Source: Hyparrhenia diplandra
Lineage: Eukaryota; Streptophyta; Magnoliopsida; Poales; Poaceae
Direction: 5' to 3'
Length of the DNA: 64,000 bases
Assembly (NCBI GenBank): GCA_015847255.1
Contig: JADLZK010012248.1
Span: 62,001-126,000, forward strand
The notes beneath the pieces are model-generated. The model ran no database searches. It was not told where the DNA came from and worked only from the letters and a program-made list of their open reading frames with translations. Both the position numbers and the translations under genes were made by a program. Shown one piece after another: positions 13,313 to 23,748 of the stretch. Numbering within the stretch: the first letter of the stretch is position 1; every line of letters begins with the position of its first letter.

Positions 13313-13393
13313 GTCGTGTATGATGCAACTGACCAGGAGAGCTTCAACAATGTGGTTGAAGAGTTAATGGCTTCGTGTCCATATATTAATTAG
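13313..13393 (+). pseudogene. Rab/YPT small GTPase exon fragment
   Basis: After a splice-acceptor-like TTTCCATAG, the + strand reads VVYDATDQESFNNV and then diverges (VEELMAS) to a stop TAG. Rab1/YPT GTPases have the near-identical block VYDVTDQESFNNVKQW after the G3 region. The fragment is too short for function and lacks all nucleotide-binding motifs. It is best explained as a host exon captured by the CACTA. Assignment rests on about 13 residues. Confidence 0.5.
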
Positions 13394-13505
13394 TAGTGGA
13401 GATGACAAATCCTAAAATAGTAAGTGCAGAACCTATTTTGCTTCGTGAGTTGAAGTACTGTATGGCATGTGTAGTCTTAATTTGTTATATATGTTGTGTC
13501 TGCAG

Positions 13506-14017
13506 CTTATTGAAATTTGGATTGTCCCAACTCAAAGTTCTGCCACTTATTCTAGAAGACAACTAGTGCCAAGCAACTGCTATGAGGTAATTTTAAGCAG
13601 TAGTTCCATGTAGTTTCATTGATTCTCTTATCAGTCAAGTCAATTCAATGTTTCGATAAAGTAGCATTTTTTAATTCCATGTATTTCATTTTTGCTCTAG
13701 TTGACCTGTATATGATCTGATGTTCATGGTGTTCTTTATTCTCAGTTTGAAGTGGACTACTGCCCAGACCATCATGTTGGTACGTGGGGGTTTTATTTTG
13801 CTGTTATTTTCTATTAAAACAAACCATGTGCCTGCCATCTAGATCTGTCAATGCTTGTGCTGAACAAGCATTGTGCTGGACTCAAGGTGACATTAACAAA
13901 TTTTCGAAGGGCCTGATACATACTCATGGTGTTCTTGTCTGACTACATTACAGTCTGGACTCTGTTCTTGGAGGTGCACAAGACGGAGATAACTGGTACA
14001 CACAGCTGCCTAGGAAG
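13506..14017 (+). pseudogene. three exon-like captured segments, unidentified
   Basis: Segments 13506-13586, 13746-13779 and 13954-14017 are each bounded by AG and GT. Their frames are open and compatible: the first reads LIEIWIVPTQSSATYSRRQL, the second FEVDYCPDHHV, and the third continues VWTLFLEVHKTEITG in the joined frame. This suggests a multi-exon fragment in sense orientation. I do not recognise the family. Confidence 0.4.
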
Positions 14018-14330
14018 GTAAGTGAGCTTAACTGGAATCCCTCCGAGTCTGATAAATAGAGCAGTAATAGCTAAGTGGAATAAATGGTATACTGTTTTAT
14101 GCATGTAGCATCTTCAAAGCTGTTGGTAAGCTGTGCACTTGTTCAAAACACTGAACTTGGATAAAGTGGCCTTACTTTTCCCAATGCATTTTTGGAAGGT
14201 TTACCGTAGCTTAGTTTAATTGCCACTTCAAATTGCAGATTTCTTTTGCTGGGATTACTCTAAGCCTTCTTGTAGTTGCTATTGTATTCTACATAGAGTT
14301 AGCTATTGTTCTGAATCTCTGCGTTCGCAG

Positions 14331-14435
14331 GCCATAGTTCTGTACAGAACTGATTTCTTAGGAAGAGGGGAGCTACCAGTGAGGCAAATGCACATGGCTA
14401 AATTCATGAGGAGCCTTCAGAAGTTAGCTGATGAG
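14331..14435 (+). pseudogene. RAD51: RAD51 recombinase exon fragment
   Basis: A 35-codon stretch sits between CGCAG and a GT and reads LYRTDFLGRGEL then RQMHMAKF and SLQKLADE. In eukaryotic RAD51 the matching segment follows the Walker B strand and is nearly identical (LYRTDFSGRGELSARQMHMA). DMC1 differs at many of these positions, so RAD51 is the better match. Only this exon is seen, without the ATP-binding motifs, and several changes (for example S to L after DF) show relaxed constraint. It is a captured fragment; RAD51 normally acts in homologous recombination. Confidence 0.8.
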
Positions 14436-14447
14436 GTCACTTGTAAG

Positions 14448-15090
14448 CCATGTTTTTAAGGCGGTAAGGCGAGGCGAGGCGAGCGACCCCCTTCCGGACG
14501 CCTAGGCGAATAAGGTGCTCGCCTAGGCGATGCCATATAAACAGAGCAATTAGCATATACAGAGAGCAACTGCAGCTAATTTACTACTCCATTTAGATAT
14601 AAATCAAAGCACAAGTAGACAAAGCAATAACTATACCTAATGTACTATCTGCTACAGTTTGTTCTGTATCCAAACAAACAAAAGCAGGGGACAGCTACAT
14701 GCAAAAGCAGGAGCAGGGAACAGCCGCATGCAGCTTTTGCCTTTTTCAGAGAGAAGAGAGAGATAGAGAGAGCATTTTGTTATGAAACAGAGAGAGCAGG
14801 GGACAGCCGCACATGCCACATGCAGGACAGCCGCCTGGGTCGCTTCCTTTTTCCCATGAGCCCGCTCACGTTCCTTCTCTTCCCTGCGCGGCTGCTCACG
14901 GATATGGCGACCGCCTCGGCTTGTTTGGCGCCACTCTAGACGCCTAGAAGGAAAAGGCGGACGCCTTTAGATGCCGAGGCGGACGCCTTACAGCACCTGG
15001 CAAGGCGAGCTCCGACGCCCAGACTTTCCGTCGCCTGGACGCCTAGGCGACGCCTTAGTCGCCGCCTAGGCGGCGACGCCAAAAACAGGG
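14448..15090. mobile_element. non-autonomous hAT element (8-bp TSD CTTGTAAG)
   Basis: CTTGTAAG at 14440-14447 is repeated at 15091-15098. The element begins CCATGTTTTTAAGGCG and its other end in reverse complement is CCCTGTTTTTGGCGTCG, an imperfect TIR. The ends are rich in GGCGAGGCG / CGCCTAGGCG words that can pair internally. An 8-bp TSD with such TIRs indicates the hAT superfamily. No transposase is present. It landed 4 bp past the RAD51-like exon. Confidence 0.85.
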
Positions 15091-15098
15091 CTTGTAAG

Positions 15099-16509
15099 TT
15101 AGCATTCTGTGCACTGCAGGTACTACATTGCTGCCATTATCAAAGTATTATGTTCCAAAGTAGCATCAATAAGGTGAATGGCTCTCTATAATATAATTGG
15201 TATTGTGCATCCAGAAAAACCATGGAGCAGTTAGCTGTTAGAAAAACCAGAGTACTGTTAGAAATCTGCTCATGTATTGTGATCTACTAGGTTGTGGTTC
15301 CTTGGGCAACTGTAGCATAAGTTGTATCCAAAGTTTATAAATGATCTGATTGAATGGATGAAACATGTGTAATGTGTGAGATAGAACTGCAGCTAGCAAC
15401 ATGTGGGGGGTTTATTTTGCTGTTGTTTTCTATTAAAACAAACCATGTACCTGCCATCTAGATCTCTTTTGATGACTGAGTCACTGGACAACACAGCAGC
15501 TGGCATCTTTTTAGCAACCGAATTTTCAGCATTTAAATATCTTTTGACAGGTTATCATGGTTGAAGGCAAATACATGCATTGGCAATTGGATAGATAAAT
15601 GTCAGCAGAGGACAAGCACAGAAGCTTGCCGACTCCAACAAGAATTTGTAAGAACATCGTAGTACCTTGCCAATATATTGTAGTCCATATCCATACAGAT
15701 ATTGTAGTCCATATCTGTAAGAACATCGTAAGCACATACCTGGAATTTCTGTACTTGTTCATGAAAGCATGCTGCATGCCCCTTTCCTTGTCTTCGTTCT
15801 TATTTGATCAAAGACCAGCTGCATGTAGTGCTTCTTCCCTTTGCAAGTCATGGTGCTATGTCTTAACTGTTATCATTGTGAAGCCTATGATGCCATTAAT
15901 TTTTCTGAACTGATTATTGTTGGATCAGTTCCAATATACATTTGATATGGTGATTTATGTTATTGCAGGGCTCCAATATACAATTGTTTTTGCAGGTCCA
16001 GCACAACATTAGTAAGGGCTACTCTAGCTCGGTCCCTTGTAACTTCGTTTGTTTTAAAGCAGACTGCATTCTCAAGTAGATGTATCAGATGCTGATTTTT
16101 TCTTTTCCTGTGTCTAGTAACTGATTTTTTTCTTTTCCTGTGTCCAGTAACCTCTCCACAGCTGCAGGAGCAGATGGACAGCAGGTACTCTTTTTCTTTA
16201 GTGCAACAACAGGTTCGGCAATAGTATTCTAGAACTAGAACTAGAATAGTCTATCTTCTACCGATGTAACAAGAGCTCAACCATTCTGGAACTAGATGAG
16301 AGGAAAGGAAGTAGCCAGAAGCTATATGTATTGCCATTTATTCTATATAGCAACCTGTCACCTCTTCATATTTATGGTGGATACTCCCATGTAATCTATA
16401 GTTTAACAGACTTGCAGTATGGAATATGAACTGTGTACTACTGTGAAATGTACCATATTACAAATAAAATGTTAGCTTCAAGATGTGTGTGTATGTATAT
16501 GGATGATCC

Positions 16510-16541
<32 letters not shown>

Positions 16542-16560
16542 GGATCACCATTTTTTTGTT
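15099..16560. other. CACTA 1 interior, no assigned product
   Basis: Intron-like sequence. Bases 15403-15465 repeat 13784-13850 (TTATTTTGCTGTTATTTTCT and CCTGCCATCTAGATC), so part of the captured region was duplicated. A CTGATTTTTTCTTTTCCTGTGT tandem pair lies at about 16094-16148. TA-rich DNA at 16505-16546 forms a palindrome with GATCCTATATAT and its complement at the ends. Confidence 0.5.
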
Positions 16561-16564
16561 TTCT

Positions 16565-16920
16565 GAAATAGCTATTGGTGACGCCGTATTGGCTACATGT
16601 GTCGCAGATAACACCTTTATCTGCGACACGTATTAATACATGTGTCGCAGATAACACCTTATCTGCGACAGCGTATTGGCTATGCGTCACAGATAACACC
16701 TTATCAGTGATAAGGTGTTATCTCGTGACGCATGTAATACGCGCCGCAAATAAGGTGTTATCTGCGCGACACATGTAGCCAATACGCTGTCGCAGATAGC
16801 ACCTTATCAGTGACGCGTAAAAACGCGGCGCCACAGATATGCCCTTATCTCTCGACGCTTAAAAGGGTGACACTTGTAAAACGTGTCGCTGATAGCAGTT
16901 AACAAGTGTCGCAGATAGCG
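16565..16920. repeat. CACTA 1 right subterminal repeats
   Basis: At least eight copies of TGTCGCAGATAACACC-like or TAAGGTGTTATCTGCG-like words occur in both orientations, the counterpart of the left array. Confidence 0.8.
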
Positions 16921-17004
16921 ATTTCGGCATAGTGGGGTTTAGTTGAATCGTCATCAAGCATTGGTGCGTGCACATGGTTATAGAGTTGTTGACTTTAGTC
17001 CGTA

Positions 17005-17400
17005 TTGTCTTGGGGCCATCCACCAACATCCCCTTCATTCCTAGTCTGTTTGTCTCTTTCGTTGTCATGCGAGCTGACAAAGGAGCTGACGTCCATGGCT
17101 GCTCATCCTTTGGAGGATTCTTTTTACATTACCTCTCACAGTGATTTGTCGTGCCGCTGTTCCTCACATCTTAACGTCTTATTATGGCAAGCGTGAGCAA
17201 GAAGCCCAGATCTCTCCTCATGCCAACTTCACTGGGCTGTGGCGTATTGCTTGCGACGCTGCCGCAATCGCGAGCGCATTACTGTGCCTCTTGACTCTCA
17301 CACAATATGCCATGGTCTCCATCCAATGTTGCCATACCTTATGAAAACAAAATGAATTGGCATCGAACGATTTGTTACAAGAAATCCTGAGTCGGTACAA
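17005..17400. repeat. duplicated block E, copy 1
   Basis: Collinear with 24525-24850: shared landmarks are TTCCTAGTCTGTTTGT, GTCATGCGAGCTGACAAAG, GCTGCTCATCC, CACATCTT with AACGTCTTATTATGGCA, and the stretch ending GAATTGGCATCGAACGATTTG. The short ORFs are not conserved between copies, so this is probably non-coding. Confidence 0.75.
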
Positions 17401-17679
17401 ATATGGACGTTCTTGATTGCTTAAAATTTTTTTCCCCGTTTTGTTATTCTACGTACTAGCCTAGGATTTTAAGAATATAGGCTTCATTGCCTATTAATTC
17501 TAACCTGAATCCTGTTTTCAGCCACGAAATAAATGAAGTATGCGGGACGTGCTAAGTCAGACGACACTTCCATTATATCTTCAAAATGTCACATGCATAT
17601 TAGCTCTTGTTTTTGGTTTTTTTTCCCACACCTCGTCTTATTATATATACTCCTTTAATCGTATATAGCTATATTGACC

Positions 17680-18000
17680 ATTAGGCCTGGCTAGATAAAT
17701 GACCCAAATCGTAGACGTGGCACAGCATGATCACTGGGGAATATGAGGCATCCGGGAATGTCTCCTGCAATCTGTATGCACGAATTTATAATGTGCAAAT
17801 GTGGATGATACCATCGTATTGCAGCCAGTCAAAATGTTGTTGGAGATAAGGAGCTTCCTCATCGGTCTCCGTTCCATTTCCCGTGGAAGACACTGAGAAT
17901 GTCACACCTGTAGTAGTGCAAACAGAGGTTAAGAAGCAGCAGACTCAAAGGTCTTAATAAGGGATACAAATCTCCTGTCCGCTCTAATAAAATATGTCTT
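17680..18000 (+). ncRNA. candidate 21-PHAS precursor E
   Basis: A TATATATA at 17642-17649 lies 94 bp upstream of a miR2118-like site at 17736-17757. That site has a perfect GAGGCATC core followed by CGGGAA: 16 of 22 ungapped, 18 with one bulge. It is followed by TGTCTCCTGCA, also found just after the sites at 21763, 35045 and 40403. The transcript end is unknown. Confidence 0.45.
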
Positions 18001-18192
18001 GCTTGCAATCCTGATATCCACTTAATGTCTCCCTAAACGTAATAAGAATTTTGGGAACCTAATTTTTGCAAGACTAAGCGATGAAGCTTTTTTCTCTATA
18101 GAAGAACCAACCTATCAGTCTGACACAGAAAAGAAAAACAGATAAGTATAACAACAAGCCTAAGGACAACAAAAAAGTACACTAACAATCCA

Positions 18193-19343
18193 CTCCCGCC
18201 GTGCCGGAGCTGGCTCCTACGCGTGCCCCGCTGCCAAATCTATCTCCTCTGCTACCGTCGAAGGTGGATCCGTGCTGGAAGGTGGTGGATCCACACCGGG
18301 GATAGTAGATCTTGCCGCCGCCGGGTGTGCTTGCGCGGGGCCACCGCCTGGATCCTGCAGCCGACCCACACGCATGGCTCCTGCTAGTGCTGCCGGACGC
18401 GTTCGCGTAAGGGCCACCGCCGTGTCCTTTGGCCCTGCGAGTGTGGCTCCATCCACCGCCGCAGTCGCCATAGGGCCACCGCCACCATCGGATACACGAG
18501 GGGAGGCCGGATCATGCCACCACGCGCGCTAGTGGATCCGGCCTCCGAGCTGCCGATACATGAATGGAGGGGGTGCCAACTGCCACCGCTTGGAGATGGG
18601 AGGTGGGCGCCACCGGTCCACCAAGTCGCCCCACCACTGGCCACCATGCCGCTCTACTGCGCTGAGGAGGGGGAGAGAGAGGAGTTCGCCATGGGGGAGA
18701 GATAGGCGAGTTCGGGAGAGGGTGAGTCTAGGGGTGGCGAGTACGGGGAGGGAGTTAGGGGAGGCGAGGGTCAGTCCAGTGAGGCAAGTTCGGGCGAGGG
18801 GAGAGGAGGATTGTGCAGAAGCTGCCGCACGGAAAGGAAGGGAGAAGTAATGGGAGTGGAGAATGGGACAGAGTTAGGGTTTTTGCCTCTCGGTATATAT
18901 AGAGAAAACAATTTCGGCGAAATTTCATCGAAATTTCTGAAATTTTGCTTTTATTGGTGAGTGCCGAATTGAAAACAAATAACGGTATGCCATTATTTTT
19001 TTGTTTTTTAGCATAAAATTAATTATTTCTTTGAAAGAAAATACTATAAAGTGACCACGAAATTGTAAAATTTCCGAAATTTCGCTTTTATCGGTGGCCA
19101 CCGATAAATATTTATTACCGGTAAAAAAACCTTGACTGGGCCTTGGATGGGTTGTTTGGGCCAAGTATTATCCGTGGTGGTTAACTTATAAAAACCACCA
19201 TGGTTAATTGATTTGTCGAGGCAGTTATAAAAACCACCATGGTTAACTGAAAAAACTGTCACGGTTAATAGAAGCATTAAAAATAGTGGGAAACCGCCAT
19301 GGTAAATAAATTCAAAACGCCCTGTAAAAGATTATTGTAGTAG
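18193..19343. mobile_element. truncated CACTA 2-like copy
   Basis: Homologous to the intact 1.1-kb CACTA at 32941-34043: same GC-rich interior (GTGGATCC/CACCGCC words) and same terminal ACCACCATGGTTAAT repeats. The right terminus is altered (GTAGTAG before TAT instead of GTAGTG). The left end is missing; sequence before 18193 matches 27480-27620 instead. It lies at the same position upstream of unit A1 as the intact copy does upstream of A2, so element and PHAS unit were duplicated together. Confidence 0.75.
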
Positions 19344-19439
19344 TATATAACCATATTGTGATGTCCAGAATCTTCGGTACCCTCCTTCCTGTGATCACCG
19401 CCCCCATTATATCTTAGAGGTGGCAGCAGCACTATTGCT

Positions 19440-19860
19440 AGCATATCGCCCCAAAGTGACACCACACAAAAGCAGAGGAATATCTACCAAAACGGAGACT
19501 AGTACTAGTAATAGTTTAGAATCGAGCTGAAGAATGCACGACAAGAATTGTTGGGGATAGGAAGCATGAGGAAACATCTTTGCAGTGCTGCCGAGGGAAG
19601 CCGTAGAATATTGGAAGTGATGCATGCACTTCGTTCAATTTGCACAATCTCGGCTACCACCTTTACTGTAGCGATCCATGATGCCATGGAAAAGCATGCT
19701 CTTCGTTTTGCATGGGAGGTGATGATGAAGGAACTGGGGTCGGTGCATTGTACTGCACATCGCCATGACACGAAGTAAAAACCATGGCTCGGTCACACAA
19801 ATTCTGATCACAACAATCTGAGTTTTCCAATTTGTCGTCCATCAACAGTTCAAAACTTCT
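19440..19860 (+). ncRNA. candidate 21-PHAS precursor A1
   Basis: TATA-like ATTATATCTT at 19406-19415 is followed 144 bp later by GGGGATAGGAAGCATGAGGAA (site 19552-19573). It matches the miR2118 complement at about 16 of 22 positions and is identical in A2 and A3. Downstream sequence to about 19860 is closely shared with 59409-59730. Long minus-strand ORFs here are also in the copies, but they only reflect the duplication. The weak core (GAAGCATG) makes miR2118 targeting less certain than in B-D units. Confidence 0.45.
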
Positions 19861-20128
19861 TGTTTCCTAAATAATCTAATATAGGTGGTCCCAATGAAGG
19901 ATTCATCTTCATCCATTGTTTCTTTTGTGGATCGTGCCAAGATGCCTCGAACACAGATGGCCAAGTAAATTGTGCATCATAGAAGACCCTAACAACAACT
20001 TTGCATGTAAAACCATATGGCCACCATTAATATATTGATTTTGATGCATGCCTAATAAACTGATCCAGAAGATGTAACACAGCAATGTAATCTTGTGCTA
20101 CATTTGAGACCTGCTATCTGTGGCTTAC

Positions 20129-20225
20129 TAACTGGCGACTTCAGTATATATTCCATGTGTTTCACATCCTTGTGGTTTTCTACTTTTTTTGGGACACTCC
20201 TCACGTCCAATTGTAACTATATACT
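20129..20225 (+). promoter_or_regulatory. orphan B-type promoter module, left cluster
   Basis: It carries the shared order of TTCCATGTGT, TCACATCCTTGTGG, TTTTCTACTTTTTTTGGGAC and then a TATATACTCAATTAGG leader. No miR2118-like site follows before the B1 promoter. The equivalent is at 59938-60050. This may be an inactive promoter or drive a transcript without a trigger. Confidence 0.45.
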
Positions 20226-20323
20226 CAATTAGGCATGCTATCTAACTTCTCCATATTGATCGATACACTCATCAGAAGCCAGGACCTAGCAGAGTAGCGG
20301 ATGAATCCTACGTATTAGCAGTG

Positions 20324-20410
20324 ACCAGTGACTTCTCAATATAGCTTCCACGAGTATCATGTCCTTTGTAGTTTTGTACTTTTCTTCCGGGACTTCCCTC
20401 CTATATATAA
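20324..20410 (+). promoter_or_regulatory. B1 promoter module
   Basis: It starts with ACCAGTGACT, then CTTCCACGAGTATCATGTCC, TTTGTAGTTTTGTACTTTTC and TATATATAA at 20402-20410. The same order is found in B2 and the C units. The G-box CACGTG of B2 is CACGAG here. Confidence 0.65.
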
Positions 20411-20439
20411 ATAGATACTATACTGCATCCTCTACTAAG

Positions 20440-20870
20440 AAACTCATAGCTATGTTCATATAGGCACGCTAGCTAACTGATTCATATCGACGCACTCAGA
20501 ACCTAGCAGGGGATGGAGCTGCAAGCACAGTCCAGTTATTTAGAAATTGGAGGCATCTAGAACTTCTACTGTGCTGCTGTGCTTGGGCCAACAAACAAGG
20601 CAAGTGGCATGTTTGCCTTTTCCTCACATGGCCAAACTGCAGCTGCCACATTCACCAACTTGTGAGGGCAAGAGATGGATCAAAGATGCTGAAACAGAAA
20701 AATAAAAGTTCAGCGCCTAATGTTAAACTAGACACAGGACCTCTGAAAACTGCATCTTTGAGCATATGTCTCTATACCATTTTTTCGTAACTAGGATCTA
20801 TTCACCTTACCAAGTTCGTATGCCATGAAAAAGTTAAGGTGGGAGTAGGGAAAGTAACTCAATACATGAA
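20440..20870 (+). ncRNA. candidate 21-PHAS precursor B1
   Basis: The target site at 20541-20562 reads TAGAAATTG then GAGGCATC then TAGAA, about 18 of 22, 139 bp after the TATA. It lies in a tiny ORF (MELQAQSSYLEIGGI, then stop, starting 20513). In B2 the same frame is 53 codons, so length is not conserved. Sequence downstream to about 20870 matches B2 closely. Known biology: grass 21-PHAS RNAs are non-coding and start near such sites. Confidence 0.65.
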
Positions 20871-20876
20871 TAAATT

Positions 20877-21343
20877 TTGAGTTGCAACTGCTATCGTGCT
20901 AAGGGAATGCGTCAGATGCACTCGGTCCCATATCTGAGCATATGGCGTCCACCAAACCAGATGCTAGCAATTGCTATCTTGCCTCGCGGGCCAGAGGGAG
21001 GAGATGCACTCGGGCTTATACTAAGCCAAGGAACAGGCCCTGCAGCTGCCTGGGCTGAAAACGAGATATAGAACATAGAAGAAAAGAATAGCTTTTTTTT
21101 TTATTTGTGCCAGTTTTGAAATAGCCCTTTCAAACAAATTTGAAATCCTTTCTGTTTCAAGCAAATTCAGTCATCACAAAAACAAATATGCACCAGCATG
21201 CTTGCACAACCATGTTTCTAGACCTTATATTAAATTTTAATTCAAGGAAGAATATTAGTTTTCCTATATTCCACAAGCACAAAAATACATAAATAATTCA
21301 TTTTTATTCTATTTTCCAAACCGCAAAATTTTAGGGTGTTACA
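20877..21343. mobile_element. LTR fragment ending GGGTGTTACA
   Basis: Foreign sequence interrupts what is elsewhere continuous (CTAGTTAGAGGTACTACAAC at 34620, 39980, 61030) and ends GGGTGTTACA at 21334-21343, the terminus also seen at 12551-12560. No left end is visible, so the piece is truncated. It separates unit B1 from the upstream sequence of C1. Confidence 0.6.
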
Positions 21344-21588
21344 GGTACTACAACGACGTGAATGAATTTCCGAAAACAAATGTCAAAACATCAGAAATTA
21401 TGTGCAAGATGTATGATTGTTGTCAGTATTATTATTTTTTGGTAATAGGAGACAGAAAGTTTTAGTGTTGATATGGATGCATGCTTTATAAATTGATCCT
21501 GCGTAGTAACTCAACTGGGTTAATTTACGCTGCAAACATTCAATTTATATTTTGCTAGAAAGGAAGCATTTCAGCCCAACTATCTGGA

Positions 21589-21675
21589 ACCAGTGACTAC
21601 AATAAATATTCCACGTGTCTCATATCCTTTGTAATTTTGTACTTTTCTGCTGGCACTCTCCAATTACATATACAC
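21589..21675 (+). promoter_or_regulatory. C1 promoter module with G-box
   Basis: ACCAGTGACT (21589-21598), then CACGTG (21612-21617) within TTCCACGTGTCTCATATCC, then TTTGTAATTTTGTACTTTTC and a TATA-like ACATATACAC. A palindromic G-box is a bHLH/bZIP binding site; its use here is inferred. Confidence 0.65.
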
Positions 21676-21704
21676 ACGTCCAGTCATAACTATACCCAAT
21701 TCGG

Positions 21705-22140
21705 TATGCATGCTACTTAGCTGCCCCCATATCTATGGAACAGCAAGCACAATGCAATTATTTAGAAATTGGAGGCATCTGGAATGTCTCCTGCAGTGCG
21801 GGAAAGAGAAGTTGAGAAGGCTTGCTTCCACACATGGCCAAACTACAGGCACGGCACGCCAAAAGCTCTGCAGAAGTTGTGATAGGAGTGGTGAATGCCG
21901 AGAGTGAAACATTTGGTTGGGGAGGAAACAAACCAAGCCGTAGCATCATTTTCTACTTCAAGCGCTGTGACAAGTTGTCGAAGCCATCCAAACAGGCCTG
22001 ATACAGTGAAAAAAAAAAAAGGATATGTTATAGTGAATGTGCTGTACATGGAATATTTCTGCTGGAGATCACAACCATATAGAGAGTTTTACAAAGTATG
22101 GAAGTCTACTAATAGGAAAAATGCAAATCTTTAGAATAAT
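21705..22140 (+). ncRNA. candidate 21-PHAS precursor C1
   Basis: The site 21763-21784 has TAGAAATTG, the perfect core GAGGCATC and TGGAA: 19 of 22. A 26-codon ORF (MEQQAQCNYLEIGGIWNVS..., 21735-21815) spans it, but C2 and C3 have lost the start codon. The body is shared with 35067-35345. Predicted cleavage is between 21774 and 21775. One of the best candidates in the window. Confidence 0.75.
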
Positions 22141-23400
22141 TGTTTTATATTGCAAAGTTTTTGGCTAAAACTGACTACGATCGACGAGTTTGATGTATCT
22201 TATATACAGTTGATTCCTCAGCACATAATGAAATGTGGTGCGCTGAGGCCCTCCCCATACCCTATCCAACCGAGACAGCACGTGTGTGGCATCTAGCTAG
22301 GGCTGTCCAGACGGGCACATTTGCATTGCCGTTGTTGTCTTGCCGCCTCCATACTCTCGTGCCGATGTCGCAGGTCAGCATAGGTGGAGCTTAGAGAAAG
22401 ATCAAAGGCTTCAAACTGATTTGTGCACGCAACTAGTGGGGTGACATCGTGCTCACTCAACTTGGTCAACGCTTGCACGTACTCTCGTGCCGATGCATAC
22501 ATTCTTTTGTTGAAAATATTTCAAATAGGACCCAAAACTAGAAAAAAAAAGAAATCAGCACTTATTGGAATATGTCTGAAACTTTTGACAATTTGGCTGA
22601 CTACGTTCTCCAATTTTCTGGAGCTGAACTTCGGTGCCGCCTGTGATATGTTGTGTTGTGTCTGTATGTAAACTGAGAAGAAAAGGAGCTGCTGGCAACA
22701 ATAGATAGAAGGGAGGGCTCCAGTTGAAAAAGTATTCTAGAGAAAGAAAAATAGAAAAGAACTGGATTGATTTAGAAACAGTTCAGTTCCTCAAATCTGT
22801 TACATTTTCTTCCTTCCTTGTCAAATGATCAAAATGGCTGAAACTTGAAAATTGCGTCACAAATTTTCACCAGAGTTGAATTAACTATAACTACACAATA
22901 GAAGTGGTAAGCACATGTTGCATACTTTATGTTTCCAGGATAAAAATATTTAGCAAAACCATAGTCTATTTTGTAGCAAAACCATTTGTCCGAATAAATC
23001 TAAAAAGACTTCAAGTTAATTATGTCAATTCAACACTAGGCTAAAAGTTTCAGACCTATCAAGGCTTACATGAAAGTGCAGTAACAAAACAATGTTTATG
23101 TTGATTTATTTTTATAGACAGTATAATTAATAAAAAATGATGAAGCTTACTACTGCTTATTCATTTCGATTCAATGATTATGTAGATTACGGCTTCTTTC
23201 GTCCTTTATGATTAATTTTGTTTTTAAATCAACACATATTATTGATGATTCCTCCGTTAAATGGTAACATCTTGATTCTTGTTTGTCATTCTATAACTTT
23301 TGTCCATATACACATGTTGTCATTGTTCAGCTAAAATTTTATAGTTTTAGTCCGCCCCCCAGATCTCGGGCTGGGTCGACCACTGACTCTAAGTGATAGT
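22141..23400. repeat. D-unit upstream block, copy 1
   Basis: From about 22630 to 23400 this block is collinear with 37240-37880 and 43560-44195 (landmarks TGTCTGTATGT, TTGATAGAAGG-like, AACTATAACTACACA, TCAAGGCTTA, GATGAAGCT, TGATTCTTGTTTGTC). It contains no conserved ORF and precedes the D promoter in each case. Bases 22141-22630 hold nothing I recognise. Confidence 0.7.
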
Positions 23401-23510
23401 TTGGGCTACAATATAAAAAAATACCTAGCTTGGTAGTACTTCTCATTCCAGTCTTGTTTATATTTCTAATTAAAAAAATTGTATTTTGGGCTACAATAAA
23501 AAAAAATCCC

Positions 23511-23548
23511 TAGCTAGGTAGCAGTTCTCATTCTAGTCTTCTATATAT
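23511..23548 (+). promoter_or_regulatory. D1 core promoter
   Basis: TAGCTAGGTAGCAGTTCTCA, then TTCTAGTCTTC and TATATAT at 23542-23548. The box TAGTTCTCATTCCAGTCTTC directly before the TATA is conserved in all D units. An additional copy of the box without a good TATA lies about 90 bp upstream, as in D2. Confidence 0.65.
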
Positions 23549-23577
23549 CTACACCCGTAGCAGCCGTAGCTATACTC

Positions 23578-23748
23578 AGTTGGGACTCAATTGGGCATGG
23601 CTACCGCAAATCGACACAAGAAACAGTCAAACAGAGAAGGCTCAAAGTGACATTGGGAATCTGACTTTCCATTCGTATAATATGGCAATCTCAGAACCTA
23701 ACAGTTACTGGAGCCGATGCGCACTGACTTGTTCTAGGCATAGGAGGC
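23578..23748 (+). ncRNA. D1: PHAS unit truncated inside its miR2118 site
   Basis: The leader matches the other D units up to TAGGCATAGGAGGC (23735-23748), the first 14 bases of the target. The next bases are TGTCATGACCC, a retrotransposon-type left terminus, and the rest of the site (ATCTGGAA) is absent. The unit should no longer be sliced by miR2118. Confidence 0.7.

Larger units (their letters stand above)
8126..16934. mobile_element. CACTA transposon 1 with captured gene fragments (TSD GGG)
   Basis: The ends are CACTATGCCAGAAATCTCTA at 8126 and, in reverse complement, CACTATGCCGAAATCGCTAT at 16934. This is a ~29-bp terminal inverted repeat with one indel and one mismatch. GGG at 8123-8125 and 16935-16937 is the 3-bp target duplication of this superfamily. 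Both ends carry dense subterminal repeats of the GTGTCGCAGATAA / GCGTCACAGATAA type. No transposase is recognised inside, so it is non-autonomous. The interior holds captured host exons plus nested insertions. It inserted into PHAS unit A0. Confidence 0.92.
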
